This document shows, in pieces, positions 13,401-26,330 of a stretch of DNA of 64,000 nt. Made by a program: the position numbers and the translations under genes. Source of the DNA: Megachile rotundata (Eukaryota > Arthropoda > Insecta > Hymenoptera > Megachilidae); the NCBI RefSeq assembly GCF_050947335.1, contig NW_027473524.1, forward strand, positions 124,001-188,000. The letters are read 5' to 3'. Under the pieces are notes generated by a model, which saw nothing but the letters and a program-made list of their open reading frames with translations, had not been told where the DNA came from and made no database searches. Numbering within the stretch: position 1 is the stretch's first letter; each line of letters starts with the position of its first letter.

Positions 13401-14635
13401 TGATAATAATAAGAGTAATAAGTATAGTAATTGTCGTTCTATCGATCATTTAAGCATAATATGGCTAATAATATGAGTTAGATTGATAATAATAAGAGTA
13501 GTGAGTATAGTAATTGTAGTTCTATCGATCATATCTGCATAATATGGTTAATAATATGAGTTAGATTCATAATAATAAGAGTAATAAGTATAGTAATTGT
13601 CGTTCTATCGATCATTTAAGCATAATATGGCTAATAATATGAGTTAGATTCATAATAATAAGATTAATAAGTATAGTATTTGTCGTTCTATCGATCATAT
13701 AAGCATAATATGGCAAATAATATGAGTTAGATCGATAATGATAAGAGTAATAAGTACAGTAATTGTCGTTCTATCGATCATTTAAGCATAATATGGCTAA
13801 TTATATGAGTTAGATTGATAATAATAACAGTAATAAGTATAGTAATTGTCGTTCTATCGATAATATAAGCATAATATGGCTAATAATATGAGTTAGATTG
13901 ATAATAATAAGAGTAGTGAGTATAGTAATTGTCGTTCTATCGATCATATAAGCATAATATGGCTGAAAGTATGAGTTAGATTGATAATAATAAGAGTAAT
14001 AAGTATAGTAGTTGTCGTTCTATCGATCATTTAAGCATAATATGGCTAATAATATGAGTTAGATTGATAATAATAAGAGTAATAAGTATAGTAATTGTCG
14101 TTCTATCGATCATTTAAGCATAATATGGCTAATAATATGAGTTAGGTTCATAATAGTAAGAGTAATATGTATCGTAATTGTCGTTCTATCGATCATATAA
14201 GCATAATATGGCTAATAATATGAGTTAGATTGATAATAATAAGAGTAGTGAGTATAGTAATTGTCGTTCTATCGATCATATAAGCATAATATGGCTAATA
14301 ATATGAGTTAGGTTGATAATAATAAGCATAATAAGTATAGTAATTGTCGTTCTATCGATCATATAAGCATAATATGGCTAATAATATGTGTTAGGTTGAT
14401 AATAATAAGAGTAATAGGTATAGTAATTGTCGTTCTATCGATCATTTAAGCATAATATGGCTAATAATATGAGTTAGATTGATAATAATAAGAGTAATAA
14501 GTATAGTAATTGTCGTTCTATCGATCATTTAAGCATAATATGGCTAATAATATGAGTTAGATTGATAATAATAACAGTAATAAGTATAGTAATTGTAGTT
14601 CTATCGATAATATAAGCATAATATGGCTAATAATA
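10475..14635. repeat. Long-range duplicated block, right copy
   Basis: Partner of 4167-8410. Compared with the left copy it gains and loses whole monomers at several points (around 11.93 kb, 12.2 kb and 12.8 kb) but never changes register, since all offsets are multiples of 83. Its right part is itself re-used as the first half of the 2.66-kb tandem duplication starting near 13301. Confidence 0.8.
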
Positions 14636-15956
14636 TGAGTTAGATTGATAATAATAAGAGTAGTGAGTATAGTAATTGTCGTTCTATCGATCATATAAGC
14701 ATAATATGGCTAATAATATGAGTTAGGTTGATAATAATAAGCATAATAAGTATAGTAATTGTCGTTCTATCGATCATATAAGCATAATATGGCTAATAAT
14801 ATGTGTTAGGTTGATAATAATAAGAGTAATAGGTATAGTAATTGTCGTTCTATCGATCATTTAAGCATAATATGGCTAATAATATGAGTTAGATTGATAA
14901 TAATAAGAGTAATAAGTATAGTAATTGTCGTTCTATCGATCATTTAAGCATAATATGGCTAATAATATGAGATAGATTGATAATAATAAGAGTAATGAGT
15001 ATAGTAATTGTAGTTCTATCGATCATATCTGCATAATATGGTCAATAATATGAGTTAGATTCATAATAATAAGAGTAATAAGTATAGTAATTGTCGTTCT
15101 ATCGATCATTTAAGCATAATATGGCTAATAATATGAGTTAGGTTGATAATAATAAGAGTAATAAGTATAGTGACTGTCGTTCTATCGATCAAATTTGCAT
15201 AATATGGTTAATAATATGAGTTAGGTTGATAACAGTGAGTGTAATAAGTATAGTAATTGTCGTTCTGTCGATCATGTAAGCATAATATGGCTAATAATAT
15301 GAGTTAGATTGATAATAATAAGAGTAATACGTATAGTAATTGTCGTTCTATCGATCATTTAAGCATAATATGGCTAATAATATGAGTTAGGTTGATAATA
15401 GTAAGAGTAATAAGTATAGTAATTGTCGTTCTATCGATCATTTAAGCATAATATGGCTAATAATATGAGTTAGATTGATAATAATAAGAATAATAAGTAT
15501 AGCAATTGTCGTTCTCTCGATCATATAAGCATAATATGGCTAATAATATGAGTTAGGTTGATAATAATAAGAGTAATAAGTATAGTATTTGTCGTTCTAT
15601 CGATCATATAAGCATAATATGGCTAATAATATGAGTTAGAGTGATAATACTAGGAGTAGTGAGTATAGTAATTCTCATTCTATCGATCATATAAGCATAA
15701 TATGGCTAATAATATGAGTTAGATTGATAATAATAAGAGTAATGAGTATAGTAATAGTAGTTCTATCGATCATATCTGCGTAATATGGTTAATAATATGA
15801 GTTAGATTGATAATAGTGAGTGTAATAAGTATAGTGAATGTCGTTCTATCGATCATATCAGCATAATATGGTTAATAATATGAGTTAGATTGATAATAGT
15901 GAGTGTAATAAGTATAGTAATTGTCGTTCTATCGATCATATTAGCATAGTATGGTT
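13301..15956. repeat. 32-monomer tandem duplication, copy 1 (2656 bp)
   Basis: This unit is followed directly by a nearly identical copy at 15957-18613. Shared rare marks include GGCTGAAAG (13961/16618), AGATTAATAAG, TATGTGTTAGGTTG, GGTTCATAATAGTAAG and GAGATAGATTG. Reading through, I noticed only two differences: an extra C in copy 2 near 16028 and an A-to-C change at 18223. Joint edges were set where GGTC of copy 1 and GGTT of copy 2 differ. Confidence 0.85.
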
Positions 15957-16036
15957 AATAATATGAGTTAGATTGATAATAATAAGAGTAGTGAGTATAG
16001 TAATTGTCATACTATCGATCATATACGCCATAATAT
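15953..16036. repeat. 84-bp monomer with inserted C
   Basis: A GTCATACTATC-type monomer in which CATATACGC reads CATATACGCC (extra C at 16028 or 16029). It is the only +1 change found in domain 1 and shifts the register from 17 to 18 modulo 83 for the next 20 kb. It is a private change not shared by the sister blocks near 13.37 and 26.40 kb, so it is either a young mutation or a sequencing error. Confidence 0.85.
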
Positions 16037-18613
16037 GGCTAGTAATATGAGTTAGATTGATAATAATAAGAGTAATAAGTATAGTAATTGTCGTTCTATC
16101 GATCATTTAAGCATAATATGGCTAATAATATGAGTTAGATTGATAATAATAAGAGTAGTGAGTATAGTAATTGTAGTTCTATCGATCATATCTGCATAAT
16201 ATGGTTAATAATATGAGTTAGATTCATAATAATAAGAGTAATAAGTATAGTAATTGTCGTTCTATCGATCATTTAAGCATAATATGGCTAATAATATGAG
16301 TTAGATTCATAATAATAAGATTAATAAGTATAGTATTTGTCGTTCTATCGATCATATAAGCATAATATGGCAAATAATATGAGTTAGATCGATAATGATA
16401 AGAGTAATAAGTACAGTAATTGTCGTTCTATCGATCATTTAAGCATAATATGGCTAATTATATGAGTTAGATTGATAATAATAACAGTAATAAGTATAGT
16501 AATTGTCGTTCTATCGATAATATAAGCATAATATGGCTAATAATATGAGTTAGATTGATAATAATAAGAGTAGTGAGTATAGTAATTGTCGTTCTATCGA
16601 TCATATAAGCATAATATGGCTGAAAGTATGAGTTAGATTGATAATAATAAGAGTAATAAGTATAGTAGTTGTCGTTCTATCGATCATTTAAGCATAATAT
16701 GGCTAATAATATGAGTTAGATTGATAATAATAAGAGTAATAAGTATAGTAATTGTCGTTCTATCGATCATTTAAGCATAATATGGCTAATAATATGAGTT
16801 AGGTTCATAATAGTAAGAGTAATATGTATCGTAATTGTCGTTCTATCGATCATATAAGCATAATATGGCTAATAATATGAGTTAGATTGATAATAATAAG
16901 AGTAGTGAGTATAGTAATTGTCGTTCTATCGATCATATAAGCATAATATGGCTAATAATATGAGTTAGGTTGATAATAATAAGCATAATAAGTATAGTAA
17001 TTGTCGTTCTATCGATCATATAAGCATAATATGGCTAATAATATGTGTTAGGTTGATAATAATAAGAGTAATAGGTATAGTAATTGTCGTTCTATCGATC
17101 ATTTAAGCATAATATGGCTAATAATATGAGTTAGATTGATAATAATAAGAGTAATAAGTATAGTAATTGTCGTTCTATCGATCATTTAAGCATAATATGG
17201 CTAATAATATGAGTTAGATTGATAATAATAACAGTAATAAGTATAGTAATTGTAGTTCTATCGATAATATAAGCATAATATGGCTAATAATATGAGTTAG
17301 ATTGATAATAATAAGAGTAGTGAGTATAGTAATTGTCGTTCTATCGATCATATAAGCATAATATGGCTAATAATATGAGTTAGGTTGATAATAATAAGCA
17401 TAATAAGTATAGTAATTGTCGTTCTATCGATCATATAAGCATAATATGGCTAATAATATGTGTTAGGTTGATAATAATAAGAGTAATAGGTATAGTAATT
17501 GTCGTTCTATCGATCATTTAAGCATAATATGGCTAATAATATGAGTTAGATTGATAATAATAAGAGTAATAAGTATAGTAATTGTCGTTCTATCGATCAT
17601 TTAAGCATAATATGGCTAATAATATGAGATAGATTGATAATAATAAGAGTAATGAGTATAGTAATTGTAGTTCTATCGATCATATCTGCATAATATGGTC
17701 AATAATATGAGTTAGATTCATAATAATAAGAGTAATAAGTATAGTAATTGTCGTTCTATCGATCATTTAAGCATAATATGGCTAATAATATGAGTTAGGT
17801 TGATAATAATAAGAGTAATAAGTATAGTGACTGTCGTTCTATCGATCAAATTTGCATAATATGGTTAATAATATGAGTTAGGTTGATAACAGTGAGTGTA
17901 ATAAGTATAGTAATTGTCGTTCTGTCGATCATGTAAGCATAATATGGCTAATAATATGAGTTAGATTGATAATAATAAGAGTAATACGTATAGTAATTGT
18001 CGTTCTATCGATCATTTAAGCATAATATGGCTAATAATATGAGTTAGGTTGATAATAGTAAGAGTAATAAGTATAGTAATTGTCGTTCTATCGATCATTT
18101 AAGCATAATATGGCTAATAATATGAGTTAGATTGATAATAATAAGAATAATAAGTATAGCAATTGTCGTTCTCTCGATCATATAAGCATAATATGGCTAA
18201 TAATATGAGTTAGGTTGATAATCATAAGAGTAATAAGTATAGTATTTGTCGTTCTATCGATCATATAAGCATAATATGGCTAATAATATGAGTTAGAGTG
18301 ATAATACTAGGAGTAGTGAGTATAGTAATTCTCATTCTATCGATCATATAAGCATAATATGGCTAATAATATGAGTTAGATTGATAATAATAAGAGTAAT
18401 GAGTATAGTAATAGTAGTTCTATCGATCATATCTGCGTAATATGGTTAATAATATGAGTTAGATTGATAATAGTGAGTGTAATAAGTATAGTGAATGTCG
18501 TTCTATCGATCATATCAGCATAATATGGTTAATAATATGAGTTAGATTGATAATAGTGAGTGTAATAAGTATAGTAATTGTCGTTCTATCGATCATATTA
18601 GCATAGTATGGTT
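15957..18613. repeat. 32-monomer tandem duplication, copy 2 (2657 bp)
   Basis: Adjacent direct copy of 13301-15956, one base longer because of the inserted C near 16028. It carries the private C at 18223 (AATCATAAG), absent from the related block at about 28.6 kb. The low divergence suggests a recent event, or active homogenisation. Confidence 0.85.
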
Positions 18614-18870
18614 AATAATATGAGTTAGATTGATAATAATAAGAGTAGTGAGTATAGTAATTGTCATACTATCGATCATATACGCATAATATGGCTAGTA
18701 ATATGAGTAAGATTGATAATAATAAGAGTAATAAGTATAGTAATTGTCGTTCTATCGATCATTTAAGCATAATATGGCTAATAATATGAGTTAGATTGAT
18801 AATACTAAGAGTAGTGAGTATAGTAATTCTCGTTCTATCGATCATATAAGCATAATATGGCTAATAATAT
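18290..18870. repeat. 7-monomer tandem pair, copy 1 (581 bp)
   Basis: The order of units is AGAGTGATAATACTAGG type, GAGTAATGAG with CATATCTGCG, GAATG with CATATCAGC, TAGTGAGTG with CATATTAGCATAG, GTCATACTATC type, GAGTAAGATTG with CATTTAAGC, and ACTAAGAG with TTCTCG. The same seven units recur immediately after, at 18871-19451. The tandem pair is also present in the distant copy at about 28.66-29.83 kb, so it predates that larger duplication. Confidence 0.85.
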
Positions 18871-19451
18871 GAGTTAGAGTGATAATACTAGGAGTAGTGA
18901 GTATAGTAATTCTCATTCTATCGATCATATAAGCATAATATGGCTAATAATATGAGTTAGATTGATAATAATAAGAGTAATGAGTATAGTAATAGTAGTT
19001 CTATCGATCATATCTGCGTAATATGGTTAATAATATGAGTTAGATTGATAATAGTGAGTGTAATAAGTATAGTGAATGTCGTTCTATCGATCATATCAGC
19101 ATAATATGGTTAATAATATGAGTTAGATTGATAATAGTGAGTGTAATAAGTATAGTAATTGTCGTTCTATCGATCATATTAGCATAGTATGGTTAATAAT
19201 ATGAGTTAGATTGATAATAATAAGAGTAGTGAGTATAGTAATTGTCATACTATCGATCATATACGCATAATATGGCTAGTAATATGAGTAAGATTGATAA
19301 TAATAAGAGTAATAAGTATAGTAATTGTCGTTCTATCGATCATTTAAGCATAATATGGCTAATAATATGAGTTAGATTGATAATACTAAGAGTAGTGAGT
19401 ATAGTAATTCTCGTTCTATCGATCATATAAGCATAATATGGCTAATAATAT
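18871..19451. repeat. 7-monomer tandem pair, copy 2 (581 bp)
   Basis: Second of two adjacent 581-bp units, same subtype order as 18290-18870. It is followed by an AGAGTGATAAGTACAG monomer that did not follow the first copy. Confidence 0.85.
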
Positions 19452-22427
19452 GAGTTAGATTGATAATAATAAGAGTGATAAGTACAGTAATTGTCGTTCT
19501 ATCGATCATATAAGCATAATATGGCTAATAATATGAGTTAGAGTGATAATACTAGGAGTTGTGAGTATAGTAATTCTCATTCTATCGATCATATAAGCAT
19601 AATATGGCTAATAATATGAATTAGATCGATAATGATAAGAGTAATAAGTACAGTAATTGTCGTTCTGTCGATCATATAAGCATAATATGGCTAATTATAT
19701 GAGTTAGATTGATAATAATAACAGTAATAAGTATAGTAATTGTCGTTCTATCGATAATGTAAGCATAATATGGCTAATAATATGAGTTAGATTGATAATA
19801 ATAAGAATAATAAGTATAGTAATTGTCGTTCTATCGATCATATAAGCATAATATGGCTAATAATATGAGTTAGGTTGATAATAATAAGAGTAATAGGTAT
19901 AGTAAATGTCGTGCTATCGATCTTATCTGCATAATATGGTTAATAATATGAGTTAGATTGATAATAGTGAGTGTAATAAGTATAGTAATTGTCGTTCTAT
20001 CGATCATATTAGCATAATATGGTTAATAATATGAGTTAGATTGATAAAAATAAGAGTAATATGTACAGTAATTGTCGGTCTATCGATCATATAAGCGTAA
20101 TATGGCTAATAATATGAGTTAGATTGATAATAATAAGAGTAGTGAGTATAGTAATTGTCATACTATCGATCATATACGCATAATATGGCTAATAATATGA
20201 GTTAGATTGATAATAATAAGAGTATTAAGTACAGTAATTGTCGTTCTATCGATCATATAAGCATAATATGGCTAACAATATGAGTTAGAGTGATAATACT
20301 AGGAGTAGTGAGTATAGTAATTCTCATTCTATCGATCATATAAGCATAATATGGCTAATAATATGAGTTAGATTGATAATAATAAGTGTAATGAGTATAG
20401 TAATAGTAGTTCTATCGATCATATCTGCGTAATATGGTTAATAATATGAGTTAGATTGATAATAGTGAGTGTAATAAGTATAGTGAATGTCGTTCTATCG
20501 ATCATATCAGCATGATATGGGTAATAATATGAGTTAGATTGATAATATTGAGTGTAATAAATATAGTAATTGTCGTTCTATCGATCACATTAGCATAATA
20601 TGGTTAATAATACGAGTTAGATTGATAATAATAAGAGTAATAAGTATAGTATTTGTCGTTCTATCGATCATATAAGCATAATATGGCTAATAATATGAAT
20701 TAGATCGATAATGATAAGAGTAATAAGTATCGTAATTGTCGTTCTATCGATAATATAAGCATAACATGGCTAATAATATGAATTAGGTTGATAATAATAA
20801 GAGTAATAAGTATTGTGATTGTCGTTCTATCGATCAAATTTGCATAATATGTCTAATAATATGAGTTAGATTGATAATAATAAGAATAATAAGTATAGTA
20901 ATTGTCGTTCTATCGATCATATAAGCATAATATGGCTAATAATATGAGTTAGGTTGATAATAATAAGAGTAATAAGTATAGTAATTGTTGTTCTATCGAT
21001 CATTTAAGCATAATATGGCTAATAATATGAGTTAGGTTGATAATAATAAGAGTAATAAGTATTGTGATTGTCGTTCTATCGATCAAATTTGCATAATATG
21101 GCTAATAATATGAGTTAGATTGATAATAATAAGAATAATAAGTATAGTAATTGTCGTTCTATCGATCATATAAGCATAATATGGCTAATAATATGAGTTA
21201 GATTGATAATAGTGAGTGTAATAAGTATAGTAATTGTCGTTCTATCGATCATATTAGCATAATATGGTCAATAATATGAGTTAGATTGATAATAATAAGA
21301 GTAGTGAGTATAGTAATTGTCATACTATCGATCATATACGCATAATATGGCTAGTAATATGAGTTAGATTGATAATAATAAGAGTAATAAGTATAGTAAT
21401 TGTCGTTCTATCGATCATTTAAGCATAATATGGCTAATAATATGAGTTAGATTGATAATAATAAGAGTAGTGAGTATAGTAATTGTAGTTCTATCGATCA
21501 TATCTGCATAATATGGTTAATAATATGAGTTAGATTCATAATAATAAGAGTAATAAGTATAGTAATTGTCGTTCTATCGATCATTTAAGCATAATATGGC
21601 TAATAATATGAGTTAGATTCATAATAATAAGAGTAATAAGTATAGTATTTGTCGTTCTATCGATCATATAAGCATAATATGGCAAATAATATGAGTTAGA
21701 TCGATAATGATAAGAGTAATAAGTACAGTAATTGTCGTTCTATCGATCATTTAAGCATAATATGGCTAATTATATGAGTTAGATTGATAATAATAACAGT
21801 AATAAGTATAGTAATTGTCGTTCTATCGATAATATAAGCATAATATGGCTAATAATATGAGTTAGATTGATAATAATAAGAGTAGTGAGTATAGTAATTG
21901 TCGTTCTATCGATCATATAAGCATAATATGGCTAATAATATGAGTTAGGTTGATAATAATAAGAGTAATAGGTATAGTAAATGTCGTGCTATCGATCTTA
22001 TCTGCATAATATGGTTAATAATATGAGTTAGATTGATAATAGTGAGTGTAATAAGTATAGTAATTGTCGTTCTATCGATCATATTAGCATAATATGGTCA
22101 ATAATATGAGTTAGATTGATAATAATAAGAGTAGTGAGTATAGTAATTGTCATACTATCGATCATATACGCATAATATGGCTAGTAATATGAGTTAGATT
22201 GATAATAATAAGAGTAATAAGTATAGTAATTGTCGTTCTATCGATCATTTAAGCATAATATGGCTAATAATATGAGTTAGATTGATAATAATAAGAGTAG
22301 TGAGTATAGTAATTGTAGTTCTATCGATCATACCTGCATAATATGGTTAATAATATGAGTTAGATTCATAATAATAAGAGTAATAAGTATAGTAATTGTC
22401 GTTCTATCGATCATTTAAGCATAATAT

Positions 22428-22510
22428 GGCTAATAATATGAGTTAGATTCAAAATAATAACAGTAATAAGTATAGTAATTGTCGTTCTATCGATAATATA
22501 AGCATAATAT
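22428..22510. repeat. Chimeric monomer marking a crossover joint
   Basis: The left half has GTTAGATTCA, as in GATTCATAATAATAAG units, while the right half has ATAACAGTAATAAG and CGATAATATAAGC, as in GATTGATAATAATAACAG units. In the sister block near 26.66-26.91 kb these halves belong to units two monomers apart, with a GGCAAAT unit between. The joint lies at about monomer positions 23-33. Two monomers were lost. Confidence 0.75.
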
Positions 22511-25500
22511 GGCTAATAATATGAGTTAGATTGATAATAATAAGAGTAGTGAGTATAGTAATTGTCGTTCTATCGATCATATAAGCATAATATGGCTGAA
22601 AGTATGAGTTAGATTGATAATAATAAGAGTAATAAGTATAGTAGTTGTCGTTCTATCGATCATTTAAGCATAATATGGCTAATAATATGAGTTAGATTGA
22701 TAATAATAAGAGTAATAAGTATAGTAATTGTCGTTCTATCGATCATTTAAGCATAATATGGCTAATAATATGAGTTAGGTTCATAATAGTAAGAGTAATA
22801 TGTATCGTAATTGTCGTTCTATCGATCATATAAGCATAATATGGCTAATAATATGAGTTAGATTGATAATAATAAGAGTAGTGAGTATAGTAATTGTCGT
22901 TCTATCGATCATATAAGCATAATATGGCTAATAATATGAGTTAGGTTGATAATAATAAGCATAATAAGTATAGTAATTGTCGTTCTATCGATCATATAAG
23001 CATAATATGGCTAATAATATGTGTTAGGTTGATAATAATAAGAGTAATAGGTATAGTAATTGTCGTTCTATCGATCATATAAGCATAATATGGCCAATAA
23101 TGTGAGTTAGGTTGATAATAATAAGAGTAATAAGTATAGTAATTGTCGTTCTATCGATCATTTAAGCATAATATGGCTAATAATATGAGTTAGATTGATA
23201 ATAATAAGAGTAATAAGTATAGTAATTGTCGTTCTATCGATCATTTAAGCATAATATGGCTAATAATATGAGTTAGATTGATAATAATAACAGTAATAAG
23301 TATAGTAATTGTAGTTCTATCGATAATATAAGCATAATATGGCTAATAATATGAGTTAGATTGATAATAATAAGAGTAGTGAGTATAGTAATTGTCGTTC
23401 TATCGATCATATAAGCATAATATGGCTAATAGTATGAGTTAGATTGATAATAATAAGAGTAATAAGTATAGTAGTTGTCGTTCTATCGACCATTTAAGCA
23501 TAATATGGCTAATAATATGAGTTAGATTGATAAAAATGAGAGTAATATGTATAGTAATTGTCGTTCTATCGATCATATAAGCATAATATGGCTAATAATA
23601 TGAGTTAGGTTGATAATAATAAGAGTAATAAGTATAGTAATTGTTGTTCTATCGATCATTTAAGCATAATATGGCTAATAATATGAGTTAGATTGATAAT
23701 AATAAGAGTAATAAGTATAGTAATTGTCGTTCTATCGATCATTTAAGCATAATATGGCTAATAGTATGAGTTAGATTGATAATACTAAGAGTAGTGAGTA
23801 TAGTAATTCTCGTTCTATCGATCATATAAGCATAATATGGCTAATAATATGAGTTAGATTGATAATAATAAGAGTAGTGAGTATAGTAATTGTCGTTCTA
23901 TCGATCATATAAGCATAATATGGCTAATAATATGAGTTAGGTTGATAATAATAAGCATAATAAGTATAGTAATTGTCGTTCTATCGATCATATAAGCATA
24001 ATATGGCTAATAATACGAGTTAGGTTGATAATAATAAGAGTAATAAGTATAGTATTTGTCGTTCTATCGATCATATAAGCATAATATGGCTAATAATATG
24101 AGTTAGATTGATAATAATAAGAGTAGTGAGTATAGTAATTCTCGTTCTATCGATCATATAAGCATAATATGGCTAATAATATGAGTTAGATTGATAATAA
24201 TAAGAGTAATAAGTACAGTAATTGTCGTTCTATCGATCATATAAGCATAATATGGCTAATAATATGAGTTAGAGTGATAATACTAGGAGTAGTGAGTATA
24301 GTAATTCTCATTCTATCGATCATATAAGCATAATATGGCTAATAATATGAGTTAGATTGATAATAATAAGAGTAATGAGTATAGTAATAGTAGTTCTATC
24401 GATCATATCTGCGTAATATGGTTAATAATATGAGTTAGATTGATAATAGTGAGTGTAATAAGTATAGTGAATGTCGTTCTATCGATCATATCAGCATTAT
24501 ATGGGTAATAATATGAGTTAGATTGTTAATATTGAGTGTAATAAATATAGTAATTGTCGTTCTATCGATCACATTAGCATAATATGGTTAATAATATGAG
24601 TTAGATTGATAATAATAAGAGTAATAAGTATAGTATTTGTTGTTCTGTCGATCATATAAGCATAATATGGCTAATTATATGAGTTAGATTGATAATAATA
24701 AGAATAATAAGTATAGTAATTGTCGTTCTATCGATCATATAAGCATAATATGGCTAATAATATGAGTTAGGTTGATAATAATAAGAGTAATAGGTATAGT
24801 AAATGTCGTGCTATCGATCTTATCTGCATAATATGGTTAATAATATGAGTTAGATTGATAATAGTGAGTGTAATAAGTATAGTAATTGTCGTTCTATCGA
24901 TCATATTAGCATAATATGGTTAATAATATGAGTTAGATTGATAATAATAAGAGTAGTGAGTATAGTAATTGTCATACTATCGATCATATACGCATAATAT
25001 GGCTAGTAATATGAGTAAGATTGATAATAATAAGAGTAATAAGTATAGTAATTGTCGTTCTATCGATCATTTAAGCATAATATGGCTAATAATATGAGTT
25101 AGATTGATAATAATAAGAGTAGTGAGTATAGTAATTGTCGTTCTATCGATCATATAAGCATAATATGGCTAATAATATGAGTTAGGTTGATAATAATAAG
25201 AGTAATAAGTATAGTAATTGTCGTTCTATCGATCATTTAAGCATAATATGGCTAATAATATGAGTTAGATTGATAATAATAAGAATAATAAGTATAGTAA
25301 TTGTCGTTCTATCGATCATATAAGCATAATATGGCTAATAATATGAGTTAGGTTGATAATAATAAGAGTAATAGGTATAGTAAATGTCGTGCTATCGATC
25401 TTATCTGCATAATATGGTTAATAATATGAGTTAGATTGATAATAGTGAGTGTAATAAGTATAGTAATTGTCGTTCTATCGATCATATTAGCATAATATGG

Positions 25501-26330
25501 TCAATAATATGAGTTAGATTGATAATAATAAGAGTAGTGAGTATAGTAATTGTCATACTATCGATCATATACGCATAATATGGCTAGTAATATGAGTTAG
25601 ATTGATAATAATAAGAGTAATAAGTATAGTAATTGTCGTTCTATCGATCATTTAAGCATAATATGGCTAATAATATGAGTTAGATTGATAATAATAAGAG
25701 TAGTGAGTATAGTAATTGTAGTTCTATCGATCATATCTGCATAATATGGTTAATAATATGAGTTAGATTCATAATAATAAGAGTAATAAGTATAGTAATT
25801 GTCGTTCTATCGATCATTTAAGCATAATATGGCTAATAATATGAGTTAGATTCATAATAATAAGAGTAATAAGTATAGTATTTGTCGTTCTATCGATCAT
25901 ATAAGCATAATATGGCAAATAATATGAGTTAGATCGATAATGATAAGAGTAATAAGTACAGTAATTGTCGTTCTATCGATCATTTAAGCATAATATGGCT
26001 AATTATATGAGTTAGATTGATAATAATAACAGTAATAAGTATAGTAATTGTCGTTCTATCGATAATATAAGCATAATATGGCTAATAATATGAGTTAGAT
26101 TGATAATAATAAGAGTAGTGAGTATAGTAATTGTCGTTCTATCGATCATATAAGCATAATATGGCTAATAATATGAGTTAGGTTGATAATAATAAGAGTA
26201 ATAGGTATAGTAAATGTCGTGCTATCGATCTTATCTGCATAATATGGTTAATAATATGAGTTAGATTGATAATAGTGAGTGTAATAAGTATAGTAATTGT
26301 CGTTCTATCGATCATATTAGCATAATATGG

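Larger units (their letters stand above)
15957..21486. repeat. 10.4-kb-offset duplicated block, left copy
   Basis: Matches 26331-31944. The offset is 10374 before the extra C at 16028 and 10375 (125 monomers) after it, confirmed at GAGTAAG (18705/29080), AGGAGTTGTGAG (19556/29931) and TACGAG (20611/30986). It becomes 10458 (126 monomers) near 21.1 kb, where the right copy has one more monomer. Long runs of linked rare variants match, so this is a block copy rather than chance similarity of subtypes. Confidence 0.85.

Noticed and set aside
16020..16035. Extra C near 16028 as the edge of an insertion
   Set aside because: The monomer continues normally on both sides; it is a single added base.
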